64,000 nucleotides of DNA from Roridomyces roridus (GCA_029378245.1 JARKIF010000002.1:3658001-3722000), one strand, 5' to 3'; positions 33,773 to 46,195 are shown, counted from the first letter of the stretch. The notes: generated by a model not told the origin, from the letters alone. Program-made: numbers and translations.

Positions 33773-34233
33773 CCCCACCCACCATCCCTTATGGCATTTC
33801 CTCATTCCATTGTTCTTTTCTTGTGTTGCGTAGTCCTCGTTACTCGTAGCTACGAAGTCCTCTTGTAGTGGCCCGCGTCGCTGCCAGCTGAAGTCGTGCG
33901 CTTTGCCGCTTCGCTTGGTTGTCGCGCGTGGATTCCGCTTTAGGCCGACAACAGAGTTTTGTCCCCCAGATCCACAGTTCCTTTACTGAGAACGACGGAA
34001 GGCATAGATTGCAGGATTTAAGCCGATGTCTGGATATATGTTGATGACATGGTCGAAACTCCAGGGGTCTGAATTCGCAAGATTGGTCGGTCGCTTTTTT
34101 CCTGGTACGTTCGACTCCGAACCGTAGAAATCCAACAACTGCCAGTGTACACGTCACATTCCCGAATCTCGACACAATACGTACATACACACGCCTCTTT
34201 AACGAATCCCCACAGAACGAAAGAAAGAAAATT
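33773..34233. other. Intergenic, no gene seen
   Basis: Spacer between the element stack and the 3' end of the membrane-protein gene. No recognisable coding sequence. Confidence 0.4.
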
Positions 34234-36307
34234 CTAGTTCCCCGCCTGAGCCTCGGGGTCCCCATTCTGACTCCCACCCACACTGCTCGCATCCCTAGCA
34301 TTCGCCTCTGCAATCACCTTCTTGTTCTCAGCATCCCGCTCCGGACTCGTCTTCATCGGCGTCGGCGGGTAGATGCACGGCTTCCACAAAACGAGCGTGC
34401 CACGCGACATCATCGACAGGTAGCAGTTGTGGTACACTGCGAACTCTTCAATGGGAAGAAATAAAGTTGGATCGAAACACGCACGCTTGGACACGGCCAT
34501 GTACACCACCACACAGCTCATGCTACGCGGCATCGCCAAGTGCTGCATCGAGTCAGTAGGACGAACTCCCCGAGTAGAAAAACGTACGCAAGCAAGGACC
34601 GCAAACGAGCAGATGCTGCAATTCAATCGTCGTTAGCTCAAATCACCGATTCAACTCGTCGGACGCACGCAACGATGAGCGAACTCCCCACGAGCATCTT
34701 GGAGAATCGAATCCAAAAGGGCTCCGGCAGGTGTTCCGGGCTAGCGCATCTGTCAGCCAACGACGCAGAGCGGAACAGTAAAGTAACCCACAGAATGCAC
34801 TCTTCAAGCTCAGACTCGCTGGAGAGATGATAAACCATCACCGCTGCGATCCCGACGGCCTTGATGCAAAAGAAGATGAAGAAGAGGTAGATGATGGGAG
34901 AGCGCGAGATGTCATAGATGCCCGTAAAGTGTTTGAACAGGATGCTAGAGATCGTCGTAAGCGGGGGCGAACAGGAGGACGAATGATACACACATCTTGA
35001 CCCCAAGGACTAGCGTTGGATAGTTAGCTAGCGGAACAATCGGTCCAGAAGAGGTTGCGCACCGACAGCGACGACTAGAATAGTCGTATTAGTACGTCAA
35101 GCGAGCGGTAGAGCGCCAGCAACGCACCATTTCCGACGATGACCGCCGCAAAAACGGAGAGGATGGGGAGGGCTGTATCCAGGACTATCGAATTTGGTCA
35201 TCAGTGCAAGCATCAGACTTTTGACATGAAACTTGTGAGCTTGTACAAGCTCATTCAAGCTCGCAAGCTTCTGCCAAATCGCCGCAAGCTCACAAGCTCA
35301 CAAGCCAGGTCCCGAAATCCACAAGGTCTGCCGTTCGACTCCTGGGAAGTGCAAATTTTTATTTATTCTTGGCCGCTCCTGCATTTACCTTTGTGCTCAG
35401 TGGATTCAAGGGCTGTCCTGCTGTTTATAGAATTATTTCTGAGCTGAAATTTGGTTGTCTCAGATACATTGTTCATTGGAATCGAGCTTGCAAGCTTGTG
35501 CGGCAAGCTGCCAAGCCCCACAAGTCCACAAGATGATTGTCAAAACACTGATGAGCCGAGTAACGTCGAGAAGACGACGCACTCTCGAGCACGAACAGAG
35601 AGTAAAGTCTACTCGGAGGGTCAATGTCAGCGATGAAGCTAAAGTACGACGACGTACATGTCCAGGACCAGGACTAGTGCAACCTAAAGTCGCGTCAGTC
35701 AAACAGCTTATTCGGAGTCGACGGTGACGCACCGCAAGCCACACGGACAACTGACGACGATGGGATGATATGAACGCGATTCAAATGCATGACAAGGCGT
35801 TGGAATACCTTGAAACTCCTGCAACGAGCATGAGTATCACGGAAAGAAAAGGGCAAAGGCGACACGCACCAGTGCATAACTTGCTCGGCCCACGCGGTCT
35901 CATACGCGTCCACGACGTAGTACCAGATGGTGTAGGTATAGACTGCAAATTGGAAGGCGTTGAGGACCCTGATTATCGCCTTGTGAGCGAGGAACGAGCT
36001 GGGCGAGAAGCGGAAAGAGGCACCAGAGCACGCGGACGGTGAATTGCGCCAATCTGTGGTCCTCGTTCGATTTGTTGAGGTAGTTGTAGGTCTGGAACGA
36101 GAGAAGCGTGAGGAAGCCATTGGTTGGGAGGCGAGAAAGGGCGGGCCACCTGGATACTGGCGGCGCCGAAGAACCTGGCAAGGAAGAGGACGTGAGTGAG
36201 AGAGGCTGAGCAGGAGACGAGGCCGACACGTACAGCGCGCCGATGACGCCCGCCATGACGACGGCACCAAGTATAACAGAGAGAGAGGTGGTGGTGTCAG
36301 AGGACAT
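34234..36307 (-). CDS. Multi-pass membrane protein, DUF6534-like, about ten exons
   Basis: Read on minus from ATG 36307 (MSSDTTTSLSVILGAVVMAG) to TAG 34234. Exons join in frame through short introns. Hydrophobic stretches are seen in VILGAVVMAGVIGAL, FAVYTYTIWYYVV, VALVLVLD, LPILSVFAAVIVG, YLFFIFFCIKAVGIAAVMVY and SSLIVAICSFAVLA, giving about seven spans. The C-terminal tail is hydrophilic (PTPMKTSPERDAENKK). Topology and the TYNYLNK motif after span 1 recall the agaricomycete DUF6534 family, whose function is unknown. One intron (35582-35185) is 398 nt instead of about 50 because it carries an inverted-repeat element. Some exon edges are uncertain, especially near 35690-35830. Confidence 0.75.
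35214..35551. mobile_element. Small inverted-repeat element inside an intron
   Basis: The left end (CAGACTTTTGACA, then ACTTGTGAGCTTGT) is mirrored at the right end (ACAAG..., TGTCAAAACACTG). The interior is full of AAGCTTG/CAAGCTT palindromes and holds a tRNA-like CCGTTCGACTCCTGGG. Size 338 bp. Target duplication not clear. Confidence 0.55.
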
Positions 36308-36478
36308 GGTGGCAGGAAACGAAGGACGGACAAACAAGATCAACTTCAGCCACCCGAATGGAAGCACTGCCGTTTTTGGAATGTAATTGCCTCAGAATGG
36401 AAAGGCTCCTCCTGTTCCTCGGGACGGCCAAATTTTCGAAATAAATTACATTCATTTGTGGGCACCAGGGTCCATTCA

Positions 36479-38796
36479 TCACTCCATGCTGTATCGCTCC
36501 CCAAACATGCCCTCCTGCATCGCCTTGATCTCTGCATACAGAGGCGCCCTTGTTAGCCTCGAATAAGAAAATAATCACGATTCACATACGAAGTGCGACG
36601 TGCTTGGAGTGAAAACGAGAGAGAGCGAGGTTACCTTGAACAAGATGAGGAAATAGACAACCACACAGTTCGTGGAACTTACCGGCCATATACCAAAGCC
36701 CAGGTATGCCCACATCCCGATAGATTCCATTGATCTCGCCCTCCTCATTTAGTCCCCAGAGAGGTTTGCACTGGTCAGCGACGACGTCTCCGCAGACTCT
36801 GCGGATACTAACACGAGGGTCGCCGAGGCTGGGAGTGGTCAGTACTTGAACGAACAAATTTCAGCCATACGCACCCAGTAGCAAATACAATCACATCCGC
36901 AGGCAACTGGCTGCCGTCCTCAAACTTGAGCCCAGTCTCGGTAAACTCGGCGATCTGACTATCGTTCTTGAGCTTGATCTTCCCGTCAATAATCAGCTGG
37001 CTCGCGCCGACATCTGCCGTTGGACTGAGAGCAAGTTGTATCGGATATGGGAAAACCAACCGAGATAATACCCTCCCGCACGATGCCACGCAGACAAGGA
37101 CGACCCGGCGTCCATCAAGCCCATATCAAGCCTGAACCCACGTCGACGCAACCCATCAAGCAACTCCCTACTCGAAAGTCAGCCCTCCGCAAGATCAAAG
37201 CAAGCTCACATACTTGTCATCCTCAGCAATAGCACGCGTCTGCCTTCGCTTGAGCTCAATGCCCATGAAATGCGGGAACGAAGCCGAGAGGCGATCAGCG
37301 AGATCCGTGGGTGGTCCGCCCTCCCAGTAAACCGGATTCATGATGCGCGGCCAACCGTTCTTGGTTGTCATGACGTAGGTCGAAGAGCGTTGGTACATCG
37401 TGACATCTAGAGCGACCTTGAATGAGAGTTCATGGAAGAACGATGAAAAACGCACCGACGCCGTGGTCGTAGTAGTCAGCAGCGATATCGTGCGCTGGGA
37501 CGAGTTACATGGGCATACAGACAGAAGAGTGAGAACCATACCTGAAGTACACGCTCCAATGATCACGACTTTCTTCCCAAGGTGGTCGGTAGCGCGTTTG
37601 TGTTGTGTCGAGTGAAGAGTTTCTCCTTTGAACCGTTCCTGCAGAACGTCAGAAACACGCATTCGGCACAGAAAAATCATACCATGCCCGGATACGAGGG
37701 AAGCTTCCCCTCGTTGGCGCCCACACCCACAGCAAAGACAACGTGCTTGACGGTAAACGTACGCTCCTTGCCTTGCCGCTCAACGACGACGTCCCAGGTA
37801 CCAGAATCGTTCTTCCGCGCGGTACGAACGACTGAGGACGTCCAAATGTCAAGTTCCATCGCTTTGGCATAGCTCTCCAACCAATCGCCGAGCTTGAAAA
37901 TAATCGTGAGCCTCGGATGCATCGCATGGGATTACAAGACACTGACCTTCATCGCTGGCGTGAAAACAGGCCACGTAGGAGGGAACCTGCAGACCCGTCA
38001 GTCGAGTTGCATCTGGAACAGCGGTGAAAACGCACGGCAAATACGGCATATGGTCGTACCACACTGGATCATGAAGACACAGCGCCTCATATCGATTCCT
38101 CCAATTATCCCCAATCCGCGGATTACGCTCCACCACAAGGGTGCGCACGTCAAGACACTTGAGCCGCGCTGCGAGGTCCAACCCGCTATGCCCACCCCCA
38201 ATAACAAGAACCGTGGAGTCCTCGTTGTCGAATGAGGTCGACTTTTCCCGCTCGCTCACCCATTTCCCGTGATTCGGGGCAAAACTGCGGCGCGGACCAA
38301 GCTTTTCGGGGAATGCAGTGAGGTCCTCCAGGTTGGTGTACATGACATGCGCCTTCCACGGGCTGCCGGCTTGTTGCGGGACGATCCGCACAATCCCAGA
38401 AGCTTGGCCCACATTGCCTTGAGTAGTGAACTCGAAACAGATCTGAATCCAAGCGAGGTCGGGATACGGGCGTTGTAGACCCGTGAGCCCCTCCTTGACG
38501 CGGATGTCAGAGAGCTTGGCGGAGGCCAATCTGTCGGTGAGGAATTGCCGGATAGCAGGGAGGCCGTTGAACGTCCGAAAATCCCAAGTGAGAGCCAGCA
38601 TGTCGCGCCAGTGGGACTCGGGGATGAAGAGCGCTGCTACGCCCTCGGCGTCCCCGCGTTCAGCACACGCAGCGAACGAAGCCATCCACTCCGCAGCGAC
38701 GCTTGCGACATCCAGATCATCAGGGACAGAAGTGACGCCGAGGCTTTCAAGAGTGGGGAGACTGGGTACGTGCGTCGTCGGGTCTGTGAGAGCCAT
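36479..38796 (-). CDS. Flavin-containing monooxygenase with N-terminal SnoaL-like domain (copy 1)
   Basis: Starts at ATG 38796 (MALTDP). First exons are 38796-38036, 37986-37947, 37892-37683 and 37638-37542, then further short-intron exons to TGA 36479; the last exon starts near 36528. Residues about 20-150 look like a SnoaL/NTF2-type fold (ESHWRDMLALTWDFRTFNG). The FAD site is VLVIGGGHSGLDLAARL, the FMO signature FKGETLHSTQH, and the NADPH site VVIIGACTSAHDI. The C-terminal motif is VIVFATG. Such enzymes oxygenate N, S or ketone groups using NADPH and O2; the substrate is unknown. It has about 80% similarity to the broken copy at 42401-44667. No breaks seen. Confidence 0.88.
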
Positions 38797-38832
38797 TGGT
38801 GAGAGAACGGGGGATATCTTGGGAGCGGAGTC

Positions 38833-39164
38833 CGGAGGTATGCTGCTCACTTTGTAAAATAAATAATACCACCGAGAGACGACGTCTTGACAACGAGAGA
38901 AAGAACCAGTGCGAGAGTCGATGGATCCTGCGCAATCATCGAGAGAGAATCCAACATCGAGACGCTGGTGAAACAGCGAGACGCCAAAATTGAATTGCGA
39001 CGAGAGACTGAGACGAGCATCGAGAGAGCTTCGGAAGGGGCCAGACAGTCGTCCGTCACGGTGGGCGGTGCTGTGGCGGACGTGTCGGTCGTCGCGTCGG
39101 TCGTCGATCAAGAGCAGGATCAATGGATCAACGGGCCGATGCTATCACGTGCATTCCCGTCACG
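38833..39164 (+). repeat. Left arm of a 2.5-kb-spaced inverted duplication
   Basis: Starts beside the FMO copy 1 start. It is the inverted relative of 41669-42066 (shared TGCTGCTCACTTTGTAAAAT and AGAGCTTCGGAAGGGGCC). Confidence 0.75.
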
Positions 39165-39171
39165 CTTATAG
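38887..39171 (+). CDS. Candidate small protein, divergent from FMO copy 1
   Basis: A 94-codon frame with a charged, coiled-coil-like middle (NIETLVKQRDAKIELRRET) and the tail GGAVADVSVVASVVDQ. The inverted duplicate at 41998-41690 keeps the same frame, with mostly conservative changes (NIETLLKQRDAEIQLRRET). A kept frame after divergence hints at coding, but no family is known and it may be chance in a promoter duplicate. It would be transcribed head-to-head with the FMO gene. Confidence 0.3.
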   Translation: MTTRERTSARVDGSCAIIERESNIETLVKQRDAKIELRRETETSIERASEGARQSSVTVGGAVADVSVVASVVDQEQDQWINGPMLSRAFPSRL

Positions 39172-40099
39172 CGCTTATCACTTCTTGCTTTCTTCCACAA
39201 TGTCTTCCACAACGGCTTGCGGGATGCGGCGGTCGATGCCCAACAACGACCCGTTTACGGTGCTGGGTAACTAATAACCGACGGCGGCCACTACGCACCA
39301 TGTTACGCGTCACGCCGTGGGGATGGGAAGGGGATTTCGGAAATGGAGGAGTCATTCTGCTGTCAGCGCGGCCTGTGCACCAGGTGCGTTTTCCCACTTG
39401 TACCAGATCAGTGGGACCTCTATTCACCGTGCCGCAGTCCGACTCGGGCCTCTCGTAACGCCGTTGTTCTCCACCTCTTCGGAAGAAGACACTACTGTAC
39501 GCGAGGCAAACCCGGGCACGCCTCCTCAATTTGGGGAGGTGGGATTGATTACGCGCAGGTAAGGGTATTGGATCATTCGTCAGCTGCCCGTTTCAACTCG
39601 CGGCTGAGCCAATCCCAATCCAGGGTAAGACACAGAAGCTCGTTGAGCCAACGTCTTCTTCCCCGCCACCTTCAAGACAATAACAACGACGGAGTAGCCT
39701 AGCGGGTCGTATCGAGTACTGCCTTTGACCCTTGTACAAACTACCTTCACGGCCACGGCGGGCACGAAGGTCTATTCCCACAAAAGGTTGACTCAGGCGC
39801 ACCCCAGCTGCATATCCATCGGTACGCCAGTGAGATATCTCTATCCGCTCTGTCAACTATCCTGCTCCCCAGCACTCCTGGAAAATATTGGACGCAGTAG
39901 GGAAACGGAGAGGATTCCTCTCCCAAGGTCGGAGACAACAACGGCCGAATATCACGGCTGGTGTATTGCTGGCGCTTGATTTCAAAGGACTCCGACACAG
40001 ACGAACGAGCTCGAGCGATGCCGACACATTCCATGCCTGAACAAGCGGCGCTTTCTAGTCTTTCAGTGAGCCCCTCCATGTAGAGAGAAAGGTCAAGGG
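39172..40099. other. Intergenic, no gene seen
   Basis: Only short frames on both strands; no repeats recognised within it. Confidence 0.4.
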
Positions 40100-40101
40100 T
40101 A

Positions 40102-41252
40102 CTGTACCATTTCGATCAATTCGAATGGTCACAAGTCACAAGCCCCATTTCATACGGAATTTTTCGTATGTCACAGGGTCACTGAGGCGATTTTGGCTCT
40201 GCCGAGGCGTGCCGGTGATAGCCGAGCTTAGCCAAAGGATCAAATTGCCTTTTTGGGCTCGGCTACGAATGGTTCCATTCACAGCGGCAGTTCAGGAATA
40301 AAAAGCCCGTTTTAGTTAGCCGCCCTTCCGAAAGTTTGATGAACAGATACGGCCGGGCCGAAACTCAATTTGATACATTTGGTTTAGCTCAGCTCCAGAT
40401 CAGAGCCGAAGTTCGGCCTTTCACATTCCAAATAAATGAGTTTCAACCCGTAGTATGGGGATGCCATTCTGAGCAGTGGAAAGCTATTGGAATACATTGT
40501 ACAAAAACGGTCTCCAAATCAATGCGGAAACGACAAATAATCTGTCTATCAATCCGCAACCTTACAGTCCGGAAATCACATCCGATATGGGCGCCAATTT
40601 TACGAAAGGTATGTAACCGGGTTTCGAGGCCGCCAAAATCTCCGTTGAAACCTGAGATTTCGAACCCAGTGAAATTGATTGGCCGATGATCTCCGAGTCA
40701 TCTGACGATAATCCGGGGATGATCTTCCGCAGCGGGCCACCTCTGGTGCAGATCATCTCCGGATCATCCGCGGATCACTCGGAGATCATCGGCACATAGG
40801 TTTCATTCTGTTTTAAATGTAAAATTTCAACGGAGATTTTGGCAGCCGTGAAATCAGATGACATTTGTTGCGTAAAAGTGGCTTCCCTATGGAATGTGAT
40901 TGCCGGACTTTGATAATGGAGATTGATGAACAGATTACTTGTGGTTTGCGTGCCATCTTGAAGGCTGACTTTGTACAATGTATTCCAATTGCTATGAGGT
41001 GCTCAGACTGGCATTCTCATATGACCAGTTTGAACCACATTTATTCAAGATTTGAAAGGCCCAATTTCGGCTCTGATTTCGATCTGACCTAAACCAAAGA
41101 TATCAAACTCCGTTTCGGCCCGGTTTTATTTGTCCCCCAAACTTTAAGAAGGGCGGCTAACTAAAACGGGCCTTTTATTGTTGAACTGCCGCTGTGATTC
41201 GTATGAAAAGTCACAGCCCAAAGTGCCATTCGAATTGATCGAAATGGTACAG
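40102..41252. mobile_element. 1.15-kb fold-back element with TA flanks
   Basis: CTGTACCATTTCGATCAATT at the left is repeated as its complement at the right end, and TA lies on both sides (40100-40101, 41253-41254). Arms of roughly 500 bp remain similar almost to the centre: CAGCGGCAGTTCA, GCCCGTTTTAGTTAGCCGCC, GGAATACATTGTACAAA and GCCAAAATCTCCGTTGAAA each occur in both orientations. The left arm has extra sequence near 40150-40260. No transposase frame. The TA flanks suggest a Tc1/mariner-type origin. Confidence 0.75.
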
Positions 41253-41668
41253 TATGTGTGCGCCCTGCTCTGTCTGGGATTGAGTCGGTGATAATGCTAA
41301 ATTGCTACATTTGTCTAGCCGCTGGGCCGCTGGTGCCACACCGGAGGCTGGACCCTGTCGTCGTCGCAATGCCATCATCCCGAAGCTTAGCAAGTCTGGG
41401 GCGCCTTTCGAATAATTGTTACGCCAGATATGTTCATTTGAAAGCCTGTAACATATAGTTTGACTACAATGACACCCCCAGTCACTGCACACTGGCAGGT
41501 GCATCACTTTTCGTCTGGAACTCCCGGGAGACCGTCCTACCTTCGTGCAGCCTAGAGGCATAGTTTGAAAGTAGGTGCTCAACTTGTCGAGTTTTTGTCA
41601 ATAACCGGCAGGCTGGTGCTGCCGACCGGGCGGCGCGTTTTCAAAGGAGACCCTGAGTCGCCGTGAGT

Positions 41669-42066
41669 GTGGCGGGGATACACGTGACATCATCGGCCCG
41701 ATGATCTATTGATCCTCCCCTTGATCCATTGATCAAGGACCGACGTGACGACCGACACGTCCGCCACAGCACCGCCCATCGTGACGGATGACTGTCGGGC
41801 CCCTTCCGAAGCTCTCTCGACGTTCGCCGCAGTCTCTCGTCGTAGTTGAATTTCGGCGTCTCGCTGTTTCAGCAGCGTCTCGATGTTGGATCTTCTCTCG
41901 ATGATTGCGCGATATCCATCGGATCTGCAACTGCTTCTTTCTCTCGCTCTCAAGACGTCGTCTCTCGACTCGTTCTCATGTCTCGCTGTGATTGGCACCT
42001 GAACGACGTATGTCCCTGGGTCATCTCTCGCTAGTTTTATTTATTTTACAAAGTGAGCAGCATACG
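41669..42066 (-). repeat. Right arm of the inverted duplication
   Basis: Inverted relative of 38833-39164; also carries the related small frame (41998-41690, minus). It lies 3' of FMO copy 2. Confidence 0.75.
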
Positions 42067-42400
42067 GAGGAGCAGCTGACGTTTTATGAGAAGTGATGGA
42101 CCGAAGAGCGCGAGATGCCCGAGGGCCGAGACTCATATTACTGGCAAATCGGATGTTCTTCGATTCAGACAGTATGTAGACTCGGAAGCGAGAGTCGAGA
42201 GTCGAGTCAACGAGATGGAGAACAAGGCGAACTAGTTAGGTCGTTCTTTGAACCCGCCCACGAAAGAGCCGTGGAGATGTCTCCCCGGGCCACGGCATGC
42301 CGCATTCGCCACTCCGGCCAGCCGTGGAGAAAAATAGTGCACAACTTGCAGATGCTTGGTGCGAATAATATTACAAAATTTCTTGCTGCGATTCTCGGAT

Positions 42401-44667
42401 TCACTGAACCATACTATACCGCTCTCCGAAAATACCCTCCTCCATAGCCTTGATTTCTACAAAGCTCGGTCAACTCACAGTCATACTTCAACTGCAGCGT
42501 GGAACACTCACGAAGTGCAACATGCTTCGAATGGAACCGCGAAAGCGCGAGGTTTCCTTCAAGTTCAAATGATTGAACATCAACAAAACACACAAAGCAC
42601 AGAATGAACGCACCGATCATGTACCACAACCCGGGCACACCCATATCGCGCCAGGCACCATATATCTCACCCTCCTCGTTGATACCCTAAATCTTACTAC
42701 ACTTATCGGCGACGGCGTCCCCACAGATGTTGCGGATACCGATGCGCGAGTCGCCCAGCCTTTGAATCAAGTCAAGTCAGAAGAAGAGATGTGGATGAAC
42801 GAAAGACAAACCCAGTAGCAAAAACAACGACATCCGCAGGGAGCTCGTTCCCGTTCTCGAATTTGAGCCCGCTCTCCGTAAACTCGGCAATCTGGCTATC
42901 GTTCTTGAGCTTGATCTTTCCGTCGATTATCATCTGGCTGCCGCCGACGTCTACAGGGCTTGAGCAGAAAATTTGCGAGAAAAAGTGGAACGCACCCAGG
43001 TAGTACCCTCCCGCCCGATCCCAAGCAGAGAGCCCAAACCCAGCGTCCATCGTCCCCATATTGAGCTTAAACCCACGCCGACGAAGTCCCTCCAGCAACT
43101 CTCTGTAGTCCAAGACAGATCAAGCATGAGCACCAAAAGAAGAACCAAAAACGCACTTGTCATCCTCCGCAATGAGTTTCGCCTCCCTCCGCTTGAGCTC
43201 GATGCTGCTTAGATGCGGGAACGACGCCCCAAGCCGGTCAGCAAGATCAACAGGCGGCCCTCCCTCCCAATAAACCGGGTTCATCATGCGCTGAAAGCCA
43301 TTCTTGGTGGTCATGACATACGTTGAGGAGCGTTGGTACATCGTTATATCTGATTGGACGTTGAGTGAGTGTAGATACATGGAGGGGCAATATGAGAAAA
43401 ACGCACCGACTCCGTGCTCGTAGTAATCCACCGCAATGTCGTGCGCGGCGGTACACGCTCCGATAACTACGACCTTCTTCCCAACATGGTCCGTCGCGCG
43501 TTTATGCTGCGTCGAGTGCAAGATCTGTCCTTTGAAACGATCCTGCACCGGTAATTAGCCCTACCAAATAAACGCTCAAGGTACGTACCATGCCAGGATA
43601 TTCCGGCATGTGTCCCTCCCCAGCACCGATACCCATAGCGAAGACGAGGTGCTTGACGGTCAACGTAAGCTCCTTGCCTTGCCGCTCGACGACGACGTCC
43701 CAAGTGCCGGAATCGTTCTTCCGCGCACTAAGCACGACGGACGAGGTCCAGATATCCAGCTCCATTGCTTTGGCGTAGCTTTCCAGCCAATCGCCGAGCT
43801 GCAAGAAGAGTTATTCTTTGGATTAGAGATGCCTTTTTCGAAATGCACCTTCATCGCGGGAGTGTAGACTGGCCATGTGGGCGGGAACCTGCCGCCATTT
43901 GGTCAGTGGGTTGACGACTGAAGTAACAACGAGACGCACGGTAGATACGGCATATGGTCATACCACACCGGATCATGAAGACACAACGCCTCATACCGAT
44001 TCCGCCAATTATCCCCAATGCGAGGGTTACGCTCCACCACGAGGGTCCGCACGTCAAGACACTTGAGCCGCGCCGCAAGGTCTAGCCCGCTATGCCCACC
44101 GCCGATGACCAACACCGTGGGATCCTCGTTTTCAAACGCAACGGACTTTTCCCGCTCGCTCACCCATTTCCCGTGATTGGGCGCAAAGTTACGGTGCGGA
44201 CCGAGCCGTTCAGGGAAGCCTGCGAGATCGTCGAGGTTGGTGTACATGACGTGCGCCTTCCACGGCCCACTACTCTGTGGGACGATCCGCACGATGCCCG
44301 TGGCTTCTCCGACAGCATGCGTGAATTCGAAGCAAATTTGAATCCAAGCGAGGTCGGGATACGGTTGTTGGAGCGCTGTCAGGCCCTCCTTGACGCGAAA
44401 GTTGGTTAGCTTGCAAGATGCGAGCCGATCGGTGAGGAATTGACGGATGGCAGGAAGACCGTTGAAGGTGCGAAAGTCCCAGGTGAGGGCGAGCATATCG
44501 CGCCAGTGAGACTCGGCGATAAAGAGCTCTGAGACACCATCGACGTCACCACGCTCGCAGGACGCGCTGAAAGCCTTCATCCATTCGGAGGCGACGCTGT
44601 TGACGTCGAGATCCTTGGGGACAAAGGCGTTGAGCGTCTCGAGGGTCGGGAGATTGGGTACGTGCAT
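42401..44667 (-). pseudogene. Flavin-containing monooxygenase copy 2, with an in-frame stop
   Basis: Same exon pattern and domains as the copy at 36479-38796. It starts at ATG 44667 (MHVPNLPTLE), has the FAD site VLVIGGGHSGLDLAARL, FKGQILHSTQH, the NADPH-site VVVIGACTAAHDIA and VVVFATG, and ends with RYSMVQ before TGA 42401. In the C-terminal part a TAG at 42687-42689 replaces the tryptophan codon of copy 1 (KPLWGLNEEGE versus KI stop GINEEGE). The frame continues correctly after it, so the stop looks recent. The shortened protein would lose about 75 residues. It shares an upstream region with the divergent ADI1 gene. Confidence 0.85.
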
Positions 44668-45171
44668 CGTCTTGTCTGTGTTGGGAGAAGAAACAAGAGA
44701 AGGTGGGAGTGGGAATTTGTACGAAAGCAGGATCGCCCCGTGTATTGATAAAACTGAATTCTGCACCACCAGCTGACCGTTACTTAGGTCATCTGAAAGG
44801 GCGCATGATTCGGGGGGATAAAGTTCATCCAGTGCAGAGGATAGTTCTGGGGAACTGCCTGGGCGATATGCGTGCAAGAGAGAATCAAGGCCCAAGGGAC
44901 GCCAGACGATTCTCGGCGATTGACTGGAGAAAAGTGGGAGATGGACTTCTGTTACAGTGCCAGGCAAGCGTGGGGATCGCGGAGAGCCGATTTGAAAAGA
45001 ACTCTGGGAGGCAGAAGGACATGATTTCCAGAGGCTCCTCGGAGACGAAGCATGCAAAGCAAGCGGGAGCAAGATGCGGCAATATTTTGATTGGCCCAGC
45101 GTGATCCGTTACCGCCAAATAAAGCGATCGCGCCATCGCACTCTCTCCTTTCACCACCACCACCACCAGCA
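44668..45171. other. Divergent promoter region of FMO copy 2 and ADI1
   Basis: The two starts face away from each other with 504 bp between. No clear TATA box. A plus-strand open frame here is not protein-like. Confidence 0.4.
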
Positions 45172-45867
45172 ATGCGCGCCTACTACTTTGACAACATCCC
45201 CGGCGACCAGCGCCTCCCACACGACTCCACCCGGCCAGTCGCCCCCGAGACACTCGCCGCACTGAAAGTGAGCTCCTGGGCGATTCCAGTCGAGGGGCAC
45301 GAAGAGAAGCTCAATGCGATTGCGCGGGAGCGGGGATACAAGAACAGGGACACGATTGATGTGAGCAAGGCGGGGATGGGTCCGATTTACGAGGACAAGA
45401 TCAAGGGTTTCTTCCAAGAGTGCGTCGTTTTCATTCCACTTTTTCCTTCTCCAGCTGATGTCTTAGGCACATGCACGAGGACGAGGAGATTCGTTACATC
45501 CTCAGCGGTAGTGGGTTCTTCGATGTCCGTGGTGCGTCTCCAGCAGCTAGGTTACCCCACTCCAAAGAAAGGGCTGACTGAGCACTCCAAGAAACGCCGA
45601 CGGATGAGTGGATCAGGATTTCTGTCACCCCCGGCGATCTGCTCGTCATCCCCGAGGGCATCTACCACCGCTTTACCCTCGACGAGAACGACAATATCAA
45701 GGCGCTGCGGCTGTTCCAGGTGCGCCTCGGCTTCGTCCACGACGGTCCTTCCTCGGGCTAACCACACACAGGACGAACCCAAGTGGGTTCCGTACAACAG
45801 AGGCCCCGACACGGACGCCAACCCGCACCGCATCGATTACCTGCGCAGCATTGGCGTAGGGGCGTGA
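45172..45867 (+). CDS. ADI1: Acireductone dioxygenase (methionine salvage)
   Basis: Four exons: 45172-45419, 45467-45531, 45592-45719 and 45772-45867, totalling 537 nt (178 aa), the usual length. It is a cupin metalloenzyme that oxidises acireductone with Fe2+ (or Ni2+) in the methionine salvage pathway. Metal ligands are visible in HMHEDEE (His, His, Glu) and in IYHRF (His). The N-terminus [17 protein letters not shown] and the GFFDVR and [10 protein letters not shown] blocks are family hallmarks. Introns are 47-60 nt. Two decayed partial copies follow in tandem. Confidence 0.95.
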   Translation: MRAYYFDNIPGDQRLPHDSTRPVAPETLAALKVSSWAIPVEGHEEKLNAIARERGYKNRDTIDVSKAGMGPIYEDKIKGFFQECVVFIPLFPSPADVLGTCTRTRRFVTSSAVVGSSMSVVRLQQLGYPTPKKGLTEHSKKRRRMSGSGFLSPPAICSSSPRASTTALPSTRTTISRRCGCSRCASASSTTVLPRANHTQDEPKWVPYNRGPDTDANPHRIDYLRSIGVGA

Positions 45868-46195
45868 GGTCGAGTGGCATACGAATAGAAGAGAAGCGAT
45901 TGTATGTATTTCTGTGGAATCCACCTGTTTGTATCCGTTCTGGGCGAGTGCAGCTGCAGATAAAGAACGCTCGGTTGCGCGTGGTGCGCTTCTACTACCG
46001 ATGATTGTTGGTGGCACAGTGTTCAAGTAGGTTTGCCCGTTCGACTCGGGGCTGAGCGGTTGAGGTCCTGGGATTCTTTTCTGGAATCAACCCCGCCAAT
46101 GCCAATTATATGGTGCCATTCTTTTGGAATACTAATCTGGACTAAAGGATTCCGCCGTAAAGCTTTCAAGGCGGGACAATCGGCCAAGTGGGTCA

